Translations under genes and position numbers: made by a program
Shown: in pieces, positions 28,595 to 38,173 of the stretch
Numbering within the stretch: the stretch's first letter is position 1
Layout of the letters: each line of letters starts with the position of its first letter
Assembly: GCF_003852715.1 (NCBI RefSeq)
Contig: NZ_RIAV01000015.1
Span: 1 to 64,000 of the forward strand
Length of the DNA stretch: 64,000 nucleotides
From: Ectobacillus antri
GTDB lineage: Bacteria > Bacillota > Bacilli > Bacillales > Bacillaceae_G
Direction of reading: 5' to 3'
The notes under the pieces: model-generated
The model's database searches: none
The model's input: only the letters and a program-made list of their open reading frames with translations
Told to the model about the DNA's origin: nothing

Positions 28595-29533
28595 CTACTC
28601 TGCAACGTGAATTGCTTTTTTTATCACTGTATCTGCTAAGCACGCAATGAATTCTGGCTTTGCGTTCGGCATTTCAGGTCGATAATAGCTGGCACCGATT
28701 CGATCTGTGACAACCTTACACTCAATATCGTTGTCATACAACACCTCTAAATGATCAGCCACAAAGCCGACAGGAATGTATACAAATGCCTTATAACCAT
28801 GTTTCTCATGTAAATCAGCTGTTAGGTCCTGCACATCAGGTCCAATCCACGGATCAGGTGTATTGCCGGCACTTTGCCAGCCAACTTCATATGCTGTAAT
28901 TCCTGCAGCTTCTGCAATTAACTTTGCTGTTTCTGCAAGCTGCTCAGGATAAGGATCACCTTGTGCAATAATTTTTTCTGGCAAGCTATGTGCAGATACA
29001 ATGAGTACCGCTTGTTCACGTTCTTCCGGAGGCATACTTGCATAGGTGTCCTTTACCTGCTTTGCCCAATATGCGATAAATTTAGGCTCTTTATACCAGC
29101 TTTCAATATCATAAATAACTGGACCACCGATTCTTTCTGATTCTTCTTTCGCTCGTCCATTGTAAGATTTTACACTAAATGTAGAATAATGAGGCGCTAA
29201 CACGATACTTACCGCCTCTGTAATTCCATCTTCTTTCATTTGTTGTACCGCATCTTCAACAAACGGTTCAATATGCTTTAAACCAAGATACATTTTAAAT
29301 TCAATATGATCTTGCATTTTATTCAATTGCTTTTCTAGCGCATGCGCCTGCTCCAGCGTGATTTTTGCAAGGGGTGAAATACCACCGATTGCACGATATC
29401 TTTCTGTTAATTCCTCTAACATCTCAGGGCTAGGCTTTCTGCCTCTGCGAATATGTGTGTAATAACGTTCGATATCTTCTTCCTTATAAGGTGTGCCATA
29501 TGCCATGACAAGTAAGCCCATTTTCTTTTTCAT
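28595..29533 (-). CDS. hemH: Coproporphyrin III ferrochelatase
   Basis: Inserts ferrous iron into coproporphyrin III (the cpfC role in the coproporphyrin-dependent haem pathway). The 312-residue soluble protein has the metal-site Tyr in MAYGTP (residue 12), the catalytic His182 in VSAHSLPEK, and the conserved acidic [12 protein letters not shown] segment near 258-269. ATG after a GGAGGAACA site. It lies 15 bases after hemE and 22 bases before hemY in one operon. There is no Fe-S cluster cysteine cluster, as expected for Bacillus enzymes. Confidence 0.94.
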   Translation of the reverse strand: MKKKMGLLVMAYGTPYKEEDIERYYTHIRRGRKPSPEMLEELTERYRAIGGISPLAKITLEQAHALEKQLNKMQDHIEFKMYLGLKHIEPFVEDAVQQMKEDGITEAVSIVLAPHYSTFSVKSYNGRAKEESERIGGPVIYDIESWYKEPKFIAYWAKQVKDTYASMPPEEREQAVLIVSAHSLPEKIIAQGDPYPEQLAETAKLIAEAAGITAYEVGWQSAGNTPDPWIGPDVQDLTADLHEKHGYKAFVYIPVGFVADHLEVLYDNDIECKVVTDRIGASYYRPEMPNAKPEFIACLADTVIKKAIHVAE

Positions 29534-29548
29534 GTTGTTCCTCCTTGC

Positions 29549-30589
29549 TTATCGCAATTGTCCCGCAGAATATTCATGAACAAATGCTGTTAACCTTCTC
29601 AGCGTGTCTGGGTTTACTTCTGGGAACACGCCATGTCCTAAATTGAACACGTAGCCAGGTTGCTTCATTCCCTGATCTAAAATGGCTTTCGCGCGCACTT
29701 CAATTTCTTCCCACGGACACAATAAGATAGCTGGGTCTAGGTTTCCTTGAACTGCTTTATGAATCCCTCTCGCTCTCGCTTCTTCAATTGGTAAACGCCA
29801 ATCAAGTCCTACTACATCAAGAGGCAGATCATGCCATTCATTCGCTAGGTGACTTGCACCAACCCCAAACATAATGAGTGGTACATTAAGCTCACGAAGC
29901 TCTGTAAAAATGCGCTCCATTGTCGGCTTAATGTATAAACGATAGTCCGCTACATTTAAAGCCCCTACCCACGAATCAAAAATTTGTACAGCTTTTGCAC
30001 CAGCTGCGACTTGTGCTTGTACATACGCAATCGTCATATCCGCAAGCTTTTCCATTAGGGCATACCATGCTTTCGGTTCTGCATACATAAAGGATTTTGT
30101 TTTATTATAGTTACGCGACGGGCCGCCTTCAATCATATAGCTTGCTAGTGTAAATGGTGCTCCTGCAAAACCGATGAGCGGTACAGACAGCATCTCCTTT
30201 GTAAGTAAACGAATTGTCTCTAATACATAAGGTACATCTTGCTCCGGATGAATCTTCCCGAGTTTCTCTACATCTTCTAAGGAACGGATAGGATTGGCAA
30301 TAACCGGACCAATACCAGCTTTAATATCAACATCCACACCGATAGATGGAAGCGGTGACATAATGTCTTTATACAAAATGGCTGCATCAACGTTATATTG
30401 GTCCACCGGCAATTTGGTGACATATGCGCAAAGCTCCGGTTGATGCGTAATTTCAAACAACGAATACTTCTCTTTTATTTTGCGGTATTCCGGCTGCGAT
30501 CTTCCAGCCTGTCTCATATACCAAACTGGCACATAATCCGTTCGTTCTCCCCTACAAGCTCTTAAAAACGTATCATTAAATTGTACCAA
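29549..30589 (-). CDS. hemE: Uroporphyrinogen III decarboxylase
   Basis: Removes four carboxyl groups from uroporphyrinogen III to give coproporphyrinogen III. Signature [16 protein letters not shown] sits near residue 23, with [31 protein letters not shown] and [13 protein letters not shown] further on. I propose a TTG start at 30589 (346 residues), ten bases after GAAGGGAG. This aligns with homologues beginning just before the [11 protein letters not shown] segment. The in-frame ATG at 30634 has no ribosome site and adds 15 unconserved residues. It is the first gene of hemEHY, with a 212-base gap after pbpF that should hold the promoter. Confidence 0.92.
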   Translation of the reverse strand: MVQFNDTFLRACRGERTDYVPVWYMRQAGRSQPEYRKIKEKYSLFEITHQPELCAYVTKLPVDQYNVDAAILYKDIMSPLPSIGVDVDIKAGIGPVIANPIRSLEDVEKLGKIHPEQDVPYVLETIRLLTKEMLSVPLIGFAGAPFTLASYMIEGGPSRNYNKTKSFMYAEPKAWYALMEKLADMTIAYVQAQVAAGAKAVQIFDSWVGALNVADYRLYIKPTMERIFTELRELNVPLIMFGVGASHLANEWHDLPLDVVGLDWRLPIEEARARGIHKAVQGNLDPAILLCPWEEIEVRAKAILDQGMKQPGYVFNLGHGVFPEVNPDTLRRLTAFVHEYSAGQLR

Positions 30590-30801
30590 AAACCCCAAAC
30601 TCCCTTCCTGTACGAATGTATACATGGCTGTCACAATAAATATCTTATTTTACTATACCTTCTTGCACTATAAATTGCACAAAGAAATGTCCATGTTCAT
30701 TAAATTGCCACTTTTTATGCTCAAATTTTGTCATAAAACGTATTTTGAACAAACATACACCCTATTTTCACAAAATTCATTATAACATAAATTTATTATA
30801 T

Positions 30802-32913
30802 TCAGCGCTTCTTCGCTTTTGTTTTTTCCCCTTCTTGCTTAGTTTGTGGATTGTATGGAACCACATAAAACGTAGATACAGAAAAAATATTAATACGTTT
30901 CACATCGTAAAAGCCTTTTCCCGTAACAGTAGCAATTGGCTGCGAACTACCTTCTTTATAAATACGGTACTGTACTCGTTTATCTGAAAGAGGATTCCAC
31001 GTAATCTTGGCTGTAAATAAGCCGAGTGGTGTAAACGTTACTCGCATTTGTGCCTCTTTTAAAGAAGTCATTCGAATTGGCTCTCCAACTTGCTTTACAC
31101 CATCCGGTTTTTCGAATGAAGCAAAAGCTTCGGCTTCCGTATTCATTAAAATCTTTTTAAATAGTGTTGTAGGGTAGCTACTGCCTCCCTTTATATAGTG
31201 GGAAGCGTCGGTTCGATCATACCCCATCCAAACTGCCCCCACAACACTAGGCGTAAATCCGACAAACCAAGCATCTCTGGCCCCTTCTTCTTGCCCAGAA
31301 ATGGAGGTTGTTCCTGTTTTTCCTGCTAATGCGCCATCATAACGACCGACTTTAGCAGTTCCTTCTTTGACTGCTGCCTCCAGCATTCTTGTCATATACC
31401 ATGCCGTTTGTTCAGAAAACAGTTTCTTTTCTTCATAGTGCGCCTCTGCAATCGCTTCACCTTTTTGATTTAAAATTTTGCGAATGACATGCGGCTGCAC
31501 AATACGTCCTTTAGCCCCAAAAGCTCTGTACATCTTCACCAAATCAATTGGTGAAACACCTTCTTTTAGACCACCAAGCGCTGCGCTTAATCCGTCCGTT
31601 TCTATTGCAACATCCGCAAGTTCTAAATATTTTTTACCTGTAGCAAGACCAATCTCATTTAATAACCATACAGCCGGCACATTTGCAGAATCTTTCACTG
31701 CGTCATACATTGTAATCTCTTTGGAATAGCGATCATTATAATTACGAGGCATATATCCGTTAAAATCCTGCTTCTCATTAGTAAGCAAGGAGTATGGCTT
31801 ATACTTCTTGGTATCCATCGCAGGTCCGTAAACCAAAATGGGCTTAATCGTTGAACCTGGTTGTCTTTTTTGATACACGCGATTCCAGCCGCGTGGCACA
31901 TATTTCCTTCCCCCTAACGCTGCCTGGATAGCACCGGTTTTGCTGTCCATTAATACAAAAGCCCCCTCAATATCAGAACTTTGTTTTGGAAAATTACGTT
32001 GGTCTTGAAATAAATCATATGCTTTTTGTTGCAACTCTTTATCTAAGCCTACAACAAACGTGTATCCACCTCTTAATACTTCTTCATACGATAAATGGTA
32101 TACATCCGCAGCCTCTTGAAACACCATATCTATGTAAGATAAAAAAGGTTGTTCATCTTTTTTATTAGCCAAACGAAGTGATAACGTTCGCCCTTGATAG
32201 TGAATAACTTCTTCAGCTGATAACGATCCCGTTTTATGCATTTGTGTGAGTACTAAATTACGACGTTCCTTACTTTCTTGTGGGTGCAAAATAGGAGAGT
32301 ACGTACCAGGCGCCTTCATAAGCCCTGCTAAAAGCGCTCCCTCTGCCACATCCAGTTCATCAGGCTGCTTTTGAAAATAAAATAGGGAAGCTGCCTTAAT
32401 ACCGTATATACCATGACCGAAATATACTTGATTCAGGTATAGCTCTAAAATTTGCTTTTTTGTGTATCGTCTTTCTAAATTCATAGCAATCGCAAGTTCT
32501 TTAATCTTACGAGACCATGTTTTTTCATTGGTTAGAAACACATTTTTGACGACCTGTTGCGTAATTGTGCTTCCTCCTTCTACTTTTTCACCAGCACGTA
32601 TATTTTGATAAAGAGCACGTATAAGAGCAGTTCCATCCATACCATGATGCTTATAAAAGCGTTCATCTTCTATTGCTAGGAATGCCTGTTGTACATGAAC
32701 AGGTACATCTTCAAGCAAAATCGGCTCCCGATTTTGTGTATACATTTTTGTAATTTCATTTCCCTCTTCATCTACAATACGGGACGTGGATTGTAACACA
32801 AGTTTTCTTTCATCTATAGCATAATTACCGAATAAAATTATGACAAAGTATCCCATACATGCTGTAACAAACATGAATGCAGCAACACCGATTATCCACC
32901 AGCCTTTTTTCAA
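30802..32913 (-). CDS. pbpF: Class A penicillin-binding protein (PbpF-type)
   Basis: A bifunctional peptidoglycan glycosyltransferase/transpeptidase of 703 residues. It has one N-terminal membrane anchor (about 6-28), a GT51 domain with AIEDERFYKHHG and GSTITQQVVKN near residues 80-115, and a transpeptidase domain with the catalytic SxxK in PGSTIKP near 355, SxN in DSANVP near 410, and KTGTT near 535. A fibronectin-like C-terminal tail ends in a basic run. It starts with TTG eight bases after GAGG. Position just upstream of hemE matches pbpF of B. subtilis, whose product has been linked to vegetative and spore-germination wall synthesis. Confidence 0.92.
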   Translation of the reverse strand: MKKGWWIIGVAAFMFVTACMGYFVIILFGNYAIDERKLVLQSTSRIVDEEGNEITKMYTQNREPILLEDVPVHVQQAFLAIEDERFYKHHGMDGTALIRALYQNIRAGEKVEGGSTITQQVVKNVFLTNEKTWSRKIKELAIAMNLERRYTKKQILELYLNQVYFGHGIYGIKAASLFYFQKQPDELDVAEGALLAGLMKAPGTYSPILHPQESKERRNLVLTQMHKTGSLSAEEVIHYQGRTLSLRLANKKDEQPFLSYIDMVFQEAADVYHLSYEEVLRGGYTFVVGLDKELQQKAYDLFQDQRNFPKQSSDIEGAFVLMDSKTGAIQAALGGRKYVPRGWNRVYQKRQPGSTIKPILVYGPAMDTKKYKPYSLLTNEKQDFNGYMPRNYNDRYSKEITMYDAVKDSANVPAVWLLNEIGLATGKKYLELADVAIETDGLSAALGGLKEGVSPIDLVKMYRAFGAKGRIVQPHVIRKILNQKGEAIAEAHYEEKKLFSEQTAWYMTRMLEAAVKEGTAKVGRYDGALAGKTGTTSISGQEEGARDAWFVGFTPSVVGAVWMGYDRTDASHYIKGGSSYPTTLFKKILMNTEAEAFASFEKPDGVKQVGEPIRMTSLKEAQMRVTFTPLGLFTAKITWNPLSDKRVQYRIYKEGSSQPIATVTGKGFYDVKRINIFSVSTFYVVPYNPQTKQEGEKTKAKKR

Positions 32914-33014
32914 TGCAGTTACCTCATTTCCGCAATATAATTACTCCTTAGTATTCATCATTTATTTTCCTTTATGTACCAAAACGACAGAGTTAGACAT
33001 TTCCTGAGAAATAA

Positions 33015-33040
33015 AATGAGCCTGCATCAGCAGACTCATT
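33015..33040 (-). terminator. Intrinsic terminator of ecsABC
   Basis: Arms AATGAGCCTGC and GCAGACTCATT (one mismatch) with a four-base loop. On the minus strand it is followed by TTATTTCTC. It overlaps the ecsC stop codon. Confidence 0.7.
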
Positions 33041-33749
33041 CTTTATGCTCATTCAGCCATCTCATTTGATAGCATTTTATCGTAATATCACCAAGACGCT
33101 GTAGCAGGTTATAATTTGCATAAGCCCCCACCGGTGCGCCAATAAACGGAACAAGCTGTAACATTTTTACAAAATCGATATAATCACGATATTCCTGCTG
33201 AAACTTACGCCAATCCATATGTCGCCCTTTTTCTTCTTCCCAATTCTCTACAATAGAAAAGATATCGCGGCGATGCTCGTCACTTGAAAAGGCCAGCTGA
33301 AAGATGTGTAACAAAAATAACCGTTCCTCTTCTTTACTTGTATCATATCCGTACAGCGTTGCTGCATCAAACAGAAATTTAATTTTAATCGTGAGTAATA
33401 GAGGAAAATCAGCTAACCCAAGCAGAATGCCTCCCGCTCCGGTACCAGCGCCTTCTACTGCTGCGATTTTTTTATAATCTTCTATCTTCTTTTTAACGCG
33501 TTCGTCCCGCTCTTGTAAGGTCAAAGCTTTATTTTTTAGCACTGGCTGAATAAAATCAGTACCAATGACAATTCCTTGCACCATTTTCTTCATCGTTTCT
33601 GTAATAATGGCATGCGCTTTTTCTGGAATCAGTTCCTGCACCTTCGTTTGTACCTTTTTAGAAAAACGATTTACAAGTGAAGACTCTTGCATCATCTCTT
33701 TTTTCCAAGTAGCAAGGTTGTGCATAACTTGTTGTTCATATACGTTCAT
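33036..33749 (-). CDS. ecsC: EcsC family protein
   Basis: A 237-residue protein of the EcsC family, the third gene of the ecs operon. It is mostly helical, with a glycine-rich hydrophobic segment GAGTGAGGILLGLADFPLLL near residues 100-120 and a second weak one near the C-terminus (VPFIGAPVGAYANYN), suggesting membrane association. Its biochemical role is unknown. ATG 33749 follows AGAGGTG by six bases; the GTG three codons upstream lies in that site. It starts five bases after ecsB ends. Confidence 0.88.
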   Translation of the reverse strand: MNVYEQQVMHNLATWKKEMMQESSLVNRFSKKVQTKVQELIPEKAHAIITETMKKMVQGIVIGTDFIQPVLKNKALTLQERDERVKKKIEDYKKIAAVEGAGTGAGGILLGLADFPLLLTIKIKFLFDAATLYGYDTSKEEERLFLLHIFQLAFSSDEHRRDIFSIVENWEEEKGRHMDWRKFQQEYRDYIDFVKMLQLVPFIGAPVGAYANYNLLQRLGDITIKCYQMRWLNEHKE

Positions 33750-33754
33750 TATTA

Positions 33755-34963
33755 TCACCTCTGTATTTTGCGCTTGCCATATACGTACGTAAACCAGAAA
33801 GCCACTGCAATATTGCCGATTGTCAGTGCTCCTGTCATGAGCCAGTGCTTTGTGGCAATCGCAAAAACAATTATGAGTATGGTAGCTGCTACAAGTAACA
33901 ATATAAAGAGAACACGTAAAAAGGATTGTTTTCTCATTACTTCAGGTACAGGATATAGCCCTACCCATAGCTTTAAACTATGCTGTCTCCAAAGGCTTAA
34001 TGCTTGATACCCTAACAAGTAAAGAAATAAACTACTGAGAAGCATCCGTCCGTATAAAGACGGTACTATATATACAAGAATAGCTCCTAACGCAAGTAAG
34101 CGTACATATATACCCAGATAATTGCCTGACCGTAGAAAGGTTCGTGTGTACAAGAACGTGTATGTACTTCTTTGCTGAAGTGGAACCATATTTGCAACAA
34201 AGTCTAACCAAGGACGGCGACGCACTTGCTCTTTTAACGCAGGAACATCTGTAAACATGTTGGCAATGCGATAAAATAAGAGCATCCGTCGATTTTCCTC
34301 TTCAATTAAATACTCCCAGTGCAGTCCTTTGCCTTTTTGCTTTCTTTGTAGTAAAAGCAAATACAGTACCATTGCTACTACAATCGTTCCCACGATAAAA
34401 ATCGAATTATGCGTAGCTGCAAAAAACATTAACAAAAAGTTGAAAAAAAATCGAATCATACGGTCAAACCGTCTTACATTATGGTTCATATCAAAGGAAC
34501 TTTTCCAATAGCCCATTAGGTTCCAAAGCTTTGCAAGAATCGCAAGTAATAACAAGACGAGATAGCTTTGAACGTTTCCCAGCGTTTTCGTGTATAACGG
34601 TGCAAATGCCGCAAAAAACAAAACAAGCACATACAGCTGCATCACATAGGAAAAGCGAAATGCTTTCTGTATATAGATACCAAGCTTCTCTTCAACCTGA
34701 AGTAAAAATACAAGATCGGCAGACTTAAATAATGTTTGAACAGATCCTGCTGTCAGCACAAAAGAAAGCACAAGCGCTATGATAAGTGCAGAAGGAAAAT
34801 CCGGAGATAAGGTATGTAGCCATTCTCTATAATAATACGTACCAAGACCAAGACCAAATACAAGAACAATACTGATATGATCATTAAAAATGTAACGGCT
34901 ATACGTTCGAATATTGGTAAGAAACAATATGAACCGCTGCTTCCATAATTCATTCGTGTTCAT
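33755..34963 (-). CDS. ecsB: ABC transporter permease EcsB
   Basis: A 402-residue polytopic membrane protein, partner of the ATPase EcsA. In B. subtilis the Ecs transporter affects regulated intramembrane proteolysis by RasP, secretion and competence. About ten hydrophobic segments are visible, in pairs (about 30-65, 95-130, 135-160, 185-215, 285-330 and 350-395). I start it at ATG 34963, eight bases after AAAGGA. This overlaps the ecsA 3' end by 14 bases and implies coupled translation. Longer frames upstream lie wholly inside ecsA. Confidence 0.9.
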   Translation of the reverse strand: MNTNELWKQRFILFLTNIRTYSRYIFNDHISIVLVFGLGLGTYYYREWLHTLSPDFPSALIIALVLSFVLTAGSVQTLFKSADLVFLLQVEEKLGIYIQKAFRFSYVMQLYVLVLFFAAFAPLYTKTLGNVQSYLVLLLLAILAKLWNLMGYWKSSFDMNHNVRRFDRMIRFFFNFLLMFFAATHNSIFIVGTIVVAMVLYLLLLQRKQKGKGLHWEYLIEEENRRMLLFYRIANMFTDVPALKEQVRRRPWLDFVANMVPLQQRSTYTFLYTRTFLRSGNYLGIYVRLLALGAILVYIVPSLYGRMLLSSLFLYLLGYQALSLWRQHSLKLWVGLYPVPEVMRKQSFLRVLFILLLVAATILIIVFAIATKHWLMTGALTIGNIAVAFWFTYVYGKRKIQR

Positions 34964-35699
34964 GGTCATCGTCCTTTGTAAGCGCAATATAGATATCATC
35001 CAATGTAGCACTTGGCATAGAAAATTGAAGGCGTAGCTCCTCTAAGGTTCCTTTTGCCCGTACCTGTCCGTGATGCAAAATGACAAACGAATCGCAATAG
35101 CGTTCCGCAGTAGCTAAAATATGTGTGCTCATTAAAATACCCGCACCACTTTTTTTCGCTTTATCCATCATTTGCAGCAAAGATTGAATACCGAGCGGAT
35201 CTAACCCCAAAAATGGCTCGTCTACAATATATAACGAAGGTTGCACAAGAAAAGAGCACATAATCATTACCTTTTGCTTCATCCCTTTGGAAAAGTGAGA
35301 AGGAAACCACTTTAAGCGATTTGTCATGCGAAATTCTTTTAAAAGTGCCGGAACTCTTTCCTTATATATCTCCTCAGATAAACCATAAGCCATAGCCGTT
35401 AGCTTTAAATGCTCCTCGAGTGTTAACTCTTCGTATAGAACTGGTGTTTCTGGTATATAGGTAAAGCTAGCCCGATACAAGGTAGGGTCTTCTGCAAAGG
35501 TTTTTCCACCAATTGCAATCTTCCCCTTCCTTGGCTCCATCAGACCAATAATATGCTTAATGGTTGTACTTTTTCCTGCTCCATTTAATCCAATAAGTCC
35601 CACTAATTCCCCGGAAGCGATGGAAAACGAGACATCCTGTAGCACCGGCCGCTTCGTATATCCTCCTGTAATACCTTCAATGCGTAATAATGTATCCAT
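34950..35699 (-). CDS. ecsA: ABC transporter ATP-binding protein EcsA
   Basis: A 249-residue ATPase that powers EcsB. Walker A GLNGAGKST is near residue 37, the signature is the divergent HFSKGMKQKV near 134-143 (in place of LSGGQ), Walker B is LYIVDEPFLGLD near 156-167, and the switch His is in MSTHIL near 190. ATG after GGAGGGTG. First gene of ecsA-ecsB-ecsC, divergent from hit as in B. subtilis. The upstream region (35700-36244) is unusually long and repetitive. Confidence 0.94.
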   Translation of the reverse strand: MDTLLRIEGITGGYTKRPVLQDVSFSIASGELVGLIGLNGAGKSTTIKHIIGLMEPRKGKIAIGGKTFAEDPTLYRASFTYIPETPVLYEELTLEEHLKLTAMAYGLSEEIYKERVPALLKEFRMTNRLKWFPSHFSKGMKQKVMIMCSFLVQPSLYIVDEPFLGLDPLGIQSLLQMMDKAKKSGAGILMSTHILATAERYCDSFVILHHGQVRAKGTLEELRLQFSMPSATLDDIYIALTKDDDHEHE

Positions 35700-35875
35700 G
35701 AATCACCCTCCTCTGAAGCAATATATATCCATCTTACCAAAAAAGCTGACTAGAATGCACATTTGAAAAAGCAGTGTTCCTTTACTGATAAAAGTTTTTA
35801 TAAAATGACTGCATACTCTTTGCAATTGTGGACATGATAATTAGTGAGGAAGGGCGATATTGAAAAACACAAGCC

Positions 35876-36110
35876 GAGCAAATGAGGACGTGTAGGAATC
35901 ATTTTGAAACGGGGTGTCGATTAAAGACCAAGTAAGAGAAACGTAGCATTTTGTTGAAAATGAGGTGTTTGTCGGAGAGTAGAGATATCTGTTTCTCTAA
36001 CAGCAATTCATGATTGGAAAAGGCATATACTTCAACCGTAAATGGGGTGTCTCGAGCAGAGCAGAGAAGTGAAAATGCGCAAATTTTTCCTAGCAAATGA
36101 GGTGTCTCCT
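35876..36110. repeat. Unexplained non-coding region with five spaced GRGGTGT motifs
   Basis: Between ecsA and hit, the motif AAATGRGGTGTC recurs: AAATGAGGACGTGT (35881), GAAACGGGGTGTCG (35906), AAAATGAGGTGTTT (35957), AAATGGGGTGTCTC (36040) and AAATGAGGTGTCTC (36095). Spacing is about 26-82 bases. AGAGAAAC (35935-35942) can pair with GTTTCTCT (35991-35998). A 65-codon minus-strand open frame spans the region but has no ribosome site. No known riboswitch fold is recognised. It could be a structured RNA, a protein-binding array or a decayed dispersed repeat. Confidence 0.5.
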
Positions 36111-36155
36111 AAAGGTATAATACGATAAGTTTTTCAATACTCCTTTCTCATACGG

Positions 36156-36183
36156 CAGGAAGCATTTTGCTTCCTGTTTTTCT
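36156..36183 (+). terminator. Plus-strand intrinsic terminator or attenuator upstream of hit
   Basis: CAGGAAGC / GCTTCCTG around a five-base loop, followed by TTTTTCT on the plus strand. No plus-strand gene precedes it. It therefore ends an unannotated transcript from the 35.8-36.15 kb region or attenuates a long hit leader. Confidence 0.75.
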
Positions 36184-36244
36184 ATTGTATCTCACATAAA
36201 TATGATAAAATACGCCTAAGAATATGTAAGAAAGGGTGATTAAT

Positions 36245-36676
36245 ATGCATCATTCAGAAAATTGCTTGTTCTGCAAAATTATTGCAGGTACCATTCCAAG
36301 CGCCAAAGTATATGAAGATGAATACATGTATGCATTTTTAGACATTAGCCAAGTAACAAAGGGACACACTCTTGTTGTACCCAAAATACATAAAGAAAAT
36401 ATCTTTGAACTTACGCCAGAAATAGCCGCCAAAACCTTTGCTGCAGTTCCAAAAATTGCAGAAGCCATAAAAAAAGAGTTCAACCCAATTGGATTGAACT
36501 TATTGAACAACAACGGAAAAGATGCTGGGCAGACAATTTTCCACTTTCATATCCATATCATTCCGCGCTACGAAAAAAATGATGGATTTGATGTAACTTG
36601 GAAATCAAATGCGGATAATTATACTTCAGCTGATTTACAACAAATCGCTGCTTCTATTGCACACAACTTGTCATAA
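36245..36676 (+). CDS. hit: HIT family nucleotide-binding protein
   Basis: A 143-residue histidine-triad hydrolase, likely acting on adenylated nucleotides. The catalytic HFHIHI triad is at residues 100-105, and the CLFCKI pair near 7-11 matches zinc-binding bacterial Hit proteins. Segments AFLDISQVTKGHTLVVPK and GLNLLNNNGKDAGQ are typical. ATG 36245 follows AAGGGTG; the GTG three codons upstream lies within that site. Divergent from ecsA as in B. subtilis. Confidence 0.93.
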   Translation: MHHSENCLFCKIIAGTIPSAKVYEDEYMYAFLDISQVTKGHTLVVPKIHKENIFELTPEIAAKTFAAVPKIAEAIKKEFNPIGLNLLNNNGKDAGQTIFHFHIHIIPRYEKNDGFDVTWKSNADNYTSADLQQIAASIAHNLS

Positions 36677-36727
36677 TGGCAGTATCAATTCTCTGTTAAC
36701 TATCAACATTACGTTTTAGCACAGTTT

Positions 36728-36889
36728 CTATAACAAGAATGCAAGAATTAATAATACAATCGCAAGACTAACGTAAAGCCTTGCTTTTCGTTTTCGTACA
36801 AGTGGTGGCGGATACATACTTTTTTCTGATAAGAGTAAGCCTGCACGAATAAAACAATACGCACTCACTATAACCAACAGGAACAACAT
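36728..36889 (-). CDS. Small membrane protein (53 residues)
   Basis: An open frame with a strong AGGAGGGATGATCC site before its ATG. It has two hydrophobic segments (residues 2-20 and 39-53) joined by a basic loop with PPPLVRKRKARLY. The N-terminus is outside-in ambiguous, but the lysine/arginine loop favours a cytoplasmic hairpin. It lies between hit and yhaH on the opposite strand. I do not recognise a family. Membrane-like composition, a good ribosome site and a stop just before the hit 3' end support it being real. Confidence 0.6.
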   Translation of the reverse strand: MLFLLVIVSAYCFIRAGLLLSEKSMYPPPLVRKRKARLYVSLAIVLLILAFLL

Positions 36890-36960
36890 GGATCATCCCT
36901 CCTACTCTACACATATGCATGTTGTCCCTTATTCATGAAAAAATTATCAGGGGGTATTAT

Positions 36961-37323
36961 ATGTCAAAAGCAACAGCATTTTTTACAGGTCTAATGGTCG
37001 GAGGTGCTGCAGCAGCAATCGCTGTTTTATGTACCGCCCCTTCTTCTGGAAAAGACTTTCGTAAAAAAGTAAAACAAAAAAGCAATCTTGCTAAACAGTC
37101 TCTAGGTGATCTAAAAGATCAATCGTTGCTATTAAAAGATCAAGTCATACAAGCTGCTTCTGAAAGTAAGATTGTGTTTAATGACTTAAAGGAAGATATG
37201 CAACATGCATTTTCAACTTGGCAGCAGGAAATTAAGCCTAACAAAGCGAATATTGAACAAGAATTAAAGGACATTCAAACTTCACTGCAACAACTACAAA
37301 ATGCCGTGCCACCTAAGGAATAG
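36961..37323 (+). CDS. yhaH: YtxH domain protein YhaH
   Basis: A 120-residue protein of the YtxH/gas-vesicle-like family. It has an N-terminal membrane segment (AFFTGLMVGGAAAAIAVLCTA, residues 5-25) followed by SGKDFRKKVKQKS and a long helical, partly coiled-coil tail. ATG 36961 follows GGGGG; the frame upstream lacks a site. YhaH of B. subtilis lies at the same place near hpr. Related proteins are stress- or cold-responsive, but the role is unknown. Confidence 0.82.
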   Translation: MSKATAFFTGLMVGGAAAAIAVLCTAPSSGKDFRKKVKQKSNLAKQSLGDLKDQSLLLKDQVIQAASESKIVFNDLKEDMQHAFSTWQQEIKPNKANIEQELKDIQTSLQQLQNAVPPKE

Positions 37324-37326
37324 TAA

Positions 37327-37356
37327 AAAAGCCAGGATTTACAAATCCTGGCTTAA
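37327..37356. terminator. Hairpin after yhaH
   Basis: Perfect stem AAGCCAGGATTT / AAATCCTGGCTT. The plus-strand side lacks a T-run; the six T lie on the minus strand. It may still end yhaH transcripts weakly, or stop antisense transcription coming from the right. Confidence 0.55.
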
Positions 37357-37458
37357 ACAAAAAATTTTAACAATTCTAACAAAAGTTCTTTATTAATTTT
37401 TATTTTACTGGCATAATAGATAATAATGAAGTAGATTGAGAGAAAAGCAGGTGAGTTA

Positions 37459-38016
37459 ATGAAAAACGGGGAGAAGAGTTACTCAATAAAAGAAGCTATG
37501 ATTTTTAGTCAGCGTATCGCACAACTATCAAAAGCTTTATGGAAATGCGTAGAAAAAGATTGGCAACAATGGATTAAACCGTATGACTTGAATATTAATG
37601 AGCACCACATTCTTTGGATTGCGTATCACCTTAAAGGAGCTTCTATTTCTGAGATTGCTAAATTTGGCGTCATGCATGTTTCTACTGCGTTCAACTTTTC
37701 CAAAAAATTAGAAGAAAGAGGCTTACTTATTTTTTCAAAAAAAGAGGACGACAAGCGTAACACATACATTGAAATTACTGAAAGCGGCGAAGAGTTGTTA
37801 TTAACCCTTATGGAACAGTATAATCCTGAAAAGAATTCTGTTTTCAATGGTGCGCTCGCACTTCGGGATTTTTACGGTAAATTTCCAGAAAATATCGAAT
37901 TAATGGCGATTCTGAGAAATATATATGGTCAAGATTTTATTGATATCTTTGAAAAATCATTAGACAATATTGAAGAAAATTTTACTGAACAAGATAAAAA
38001 GCTCATTAAAAAATAG
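37459..38016 (+). CDS. hpr: MarR-family transition-state regulator Hpr (ScoC)
   Basis: A 185-residue winged-helix regulator that in B. subtilis represses extracellular proteases and sporulation functions. The DNA-binding core is [31 protein letters not shown] (about residues 59-89), with the wing at [16 protein letters not shown]. The N-terminal [50 protein letters not shown] is the dimer region. ATG after AGGTGAG. A terminator hairpin follows. The neighbours yhaH and prsA agree with B. subtilis. Confidence 0.92.
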   Translation: MKNGEKSYSIKEAMIFSQRIAQLSKALWKCVEKDWQQWIKPYDLNINEHHILWIAYHLKGASISEIAKFGVMHVSTAFNFSKKLEERGLLIFSKKEDDKRNTYIEITESGEELLLTLMEQYNPEKNSVFNGALALRDFYGKFPENIELMAILRNIYGQDFIDIFEKSLDNIEENFTEQDKKLIKK

Positions 38017-38068
38017 GATACATACATTTATAATTTATTTACTTCTTTAATGGAAGCGCTTTTTTATT

Positions 38069-38096
38069 GTAAAAAGCGGTATTGTCCGCTTTTTAC
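38069..38096 (+). terminator. Intrinsic terminator of hpr
   Basis: Perfect 11-base stem GTAAAAAGCGG / CCGCTTTTTAC with a six-base loop, about 50 bases after the hpr stop. Confidence 0.75.
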
Positions 38097-38173
38097 GATT
38101 CAAATCTTCACAATATTAACCCTCCTACACACGACTCCCTTTCATACTGACTAAAGCCAAAGGAGGTGTTTTC

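Noticed and set aside
35899-36096. A 65-codon minus-strand frame across the motif array
   Set aside because: No ribosome site, no recognisable family, and it coincides with the repeated motif; reported as a non-coding element instead.
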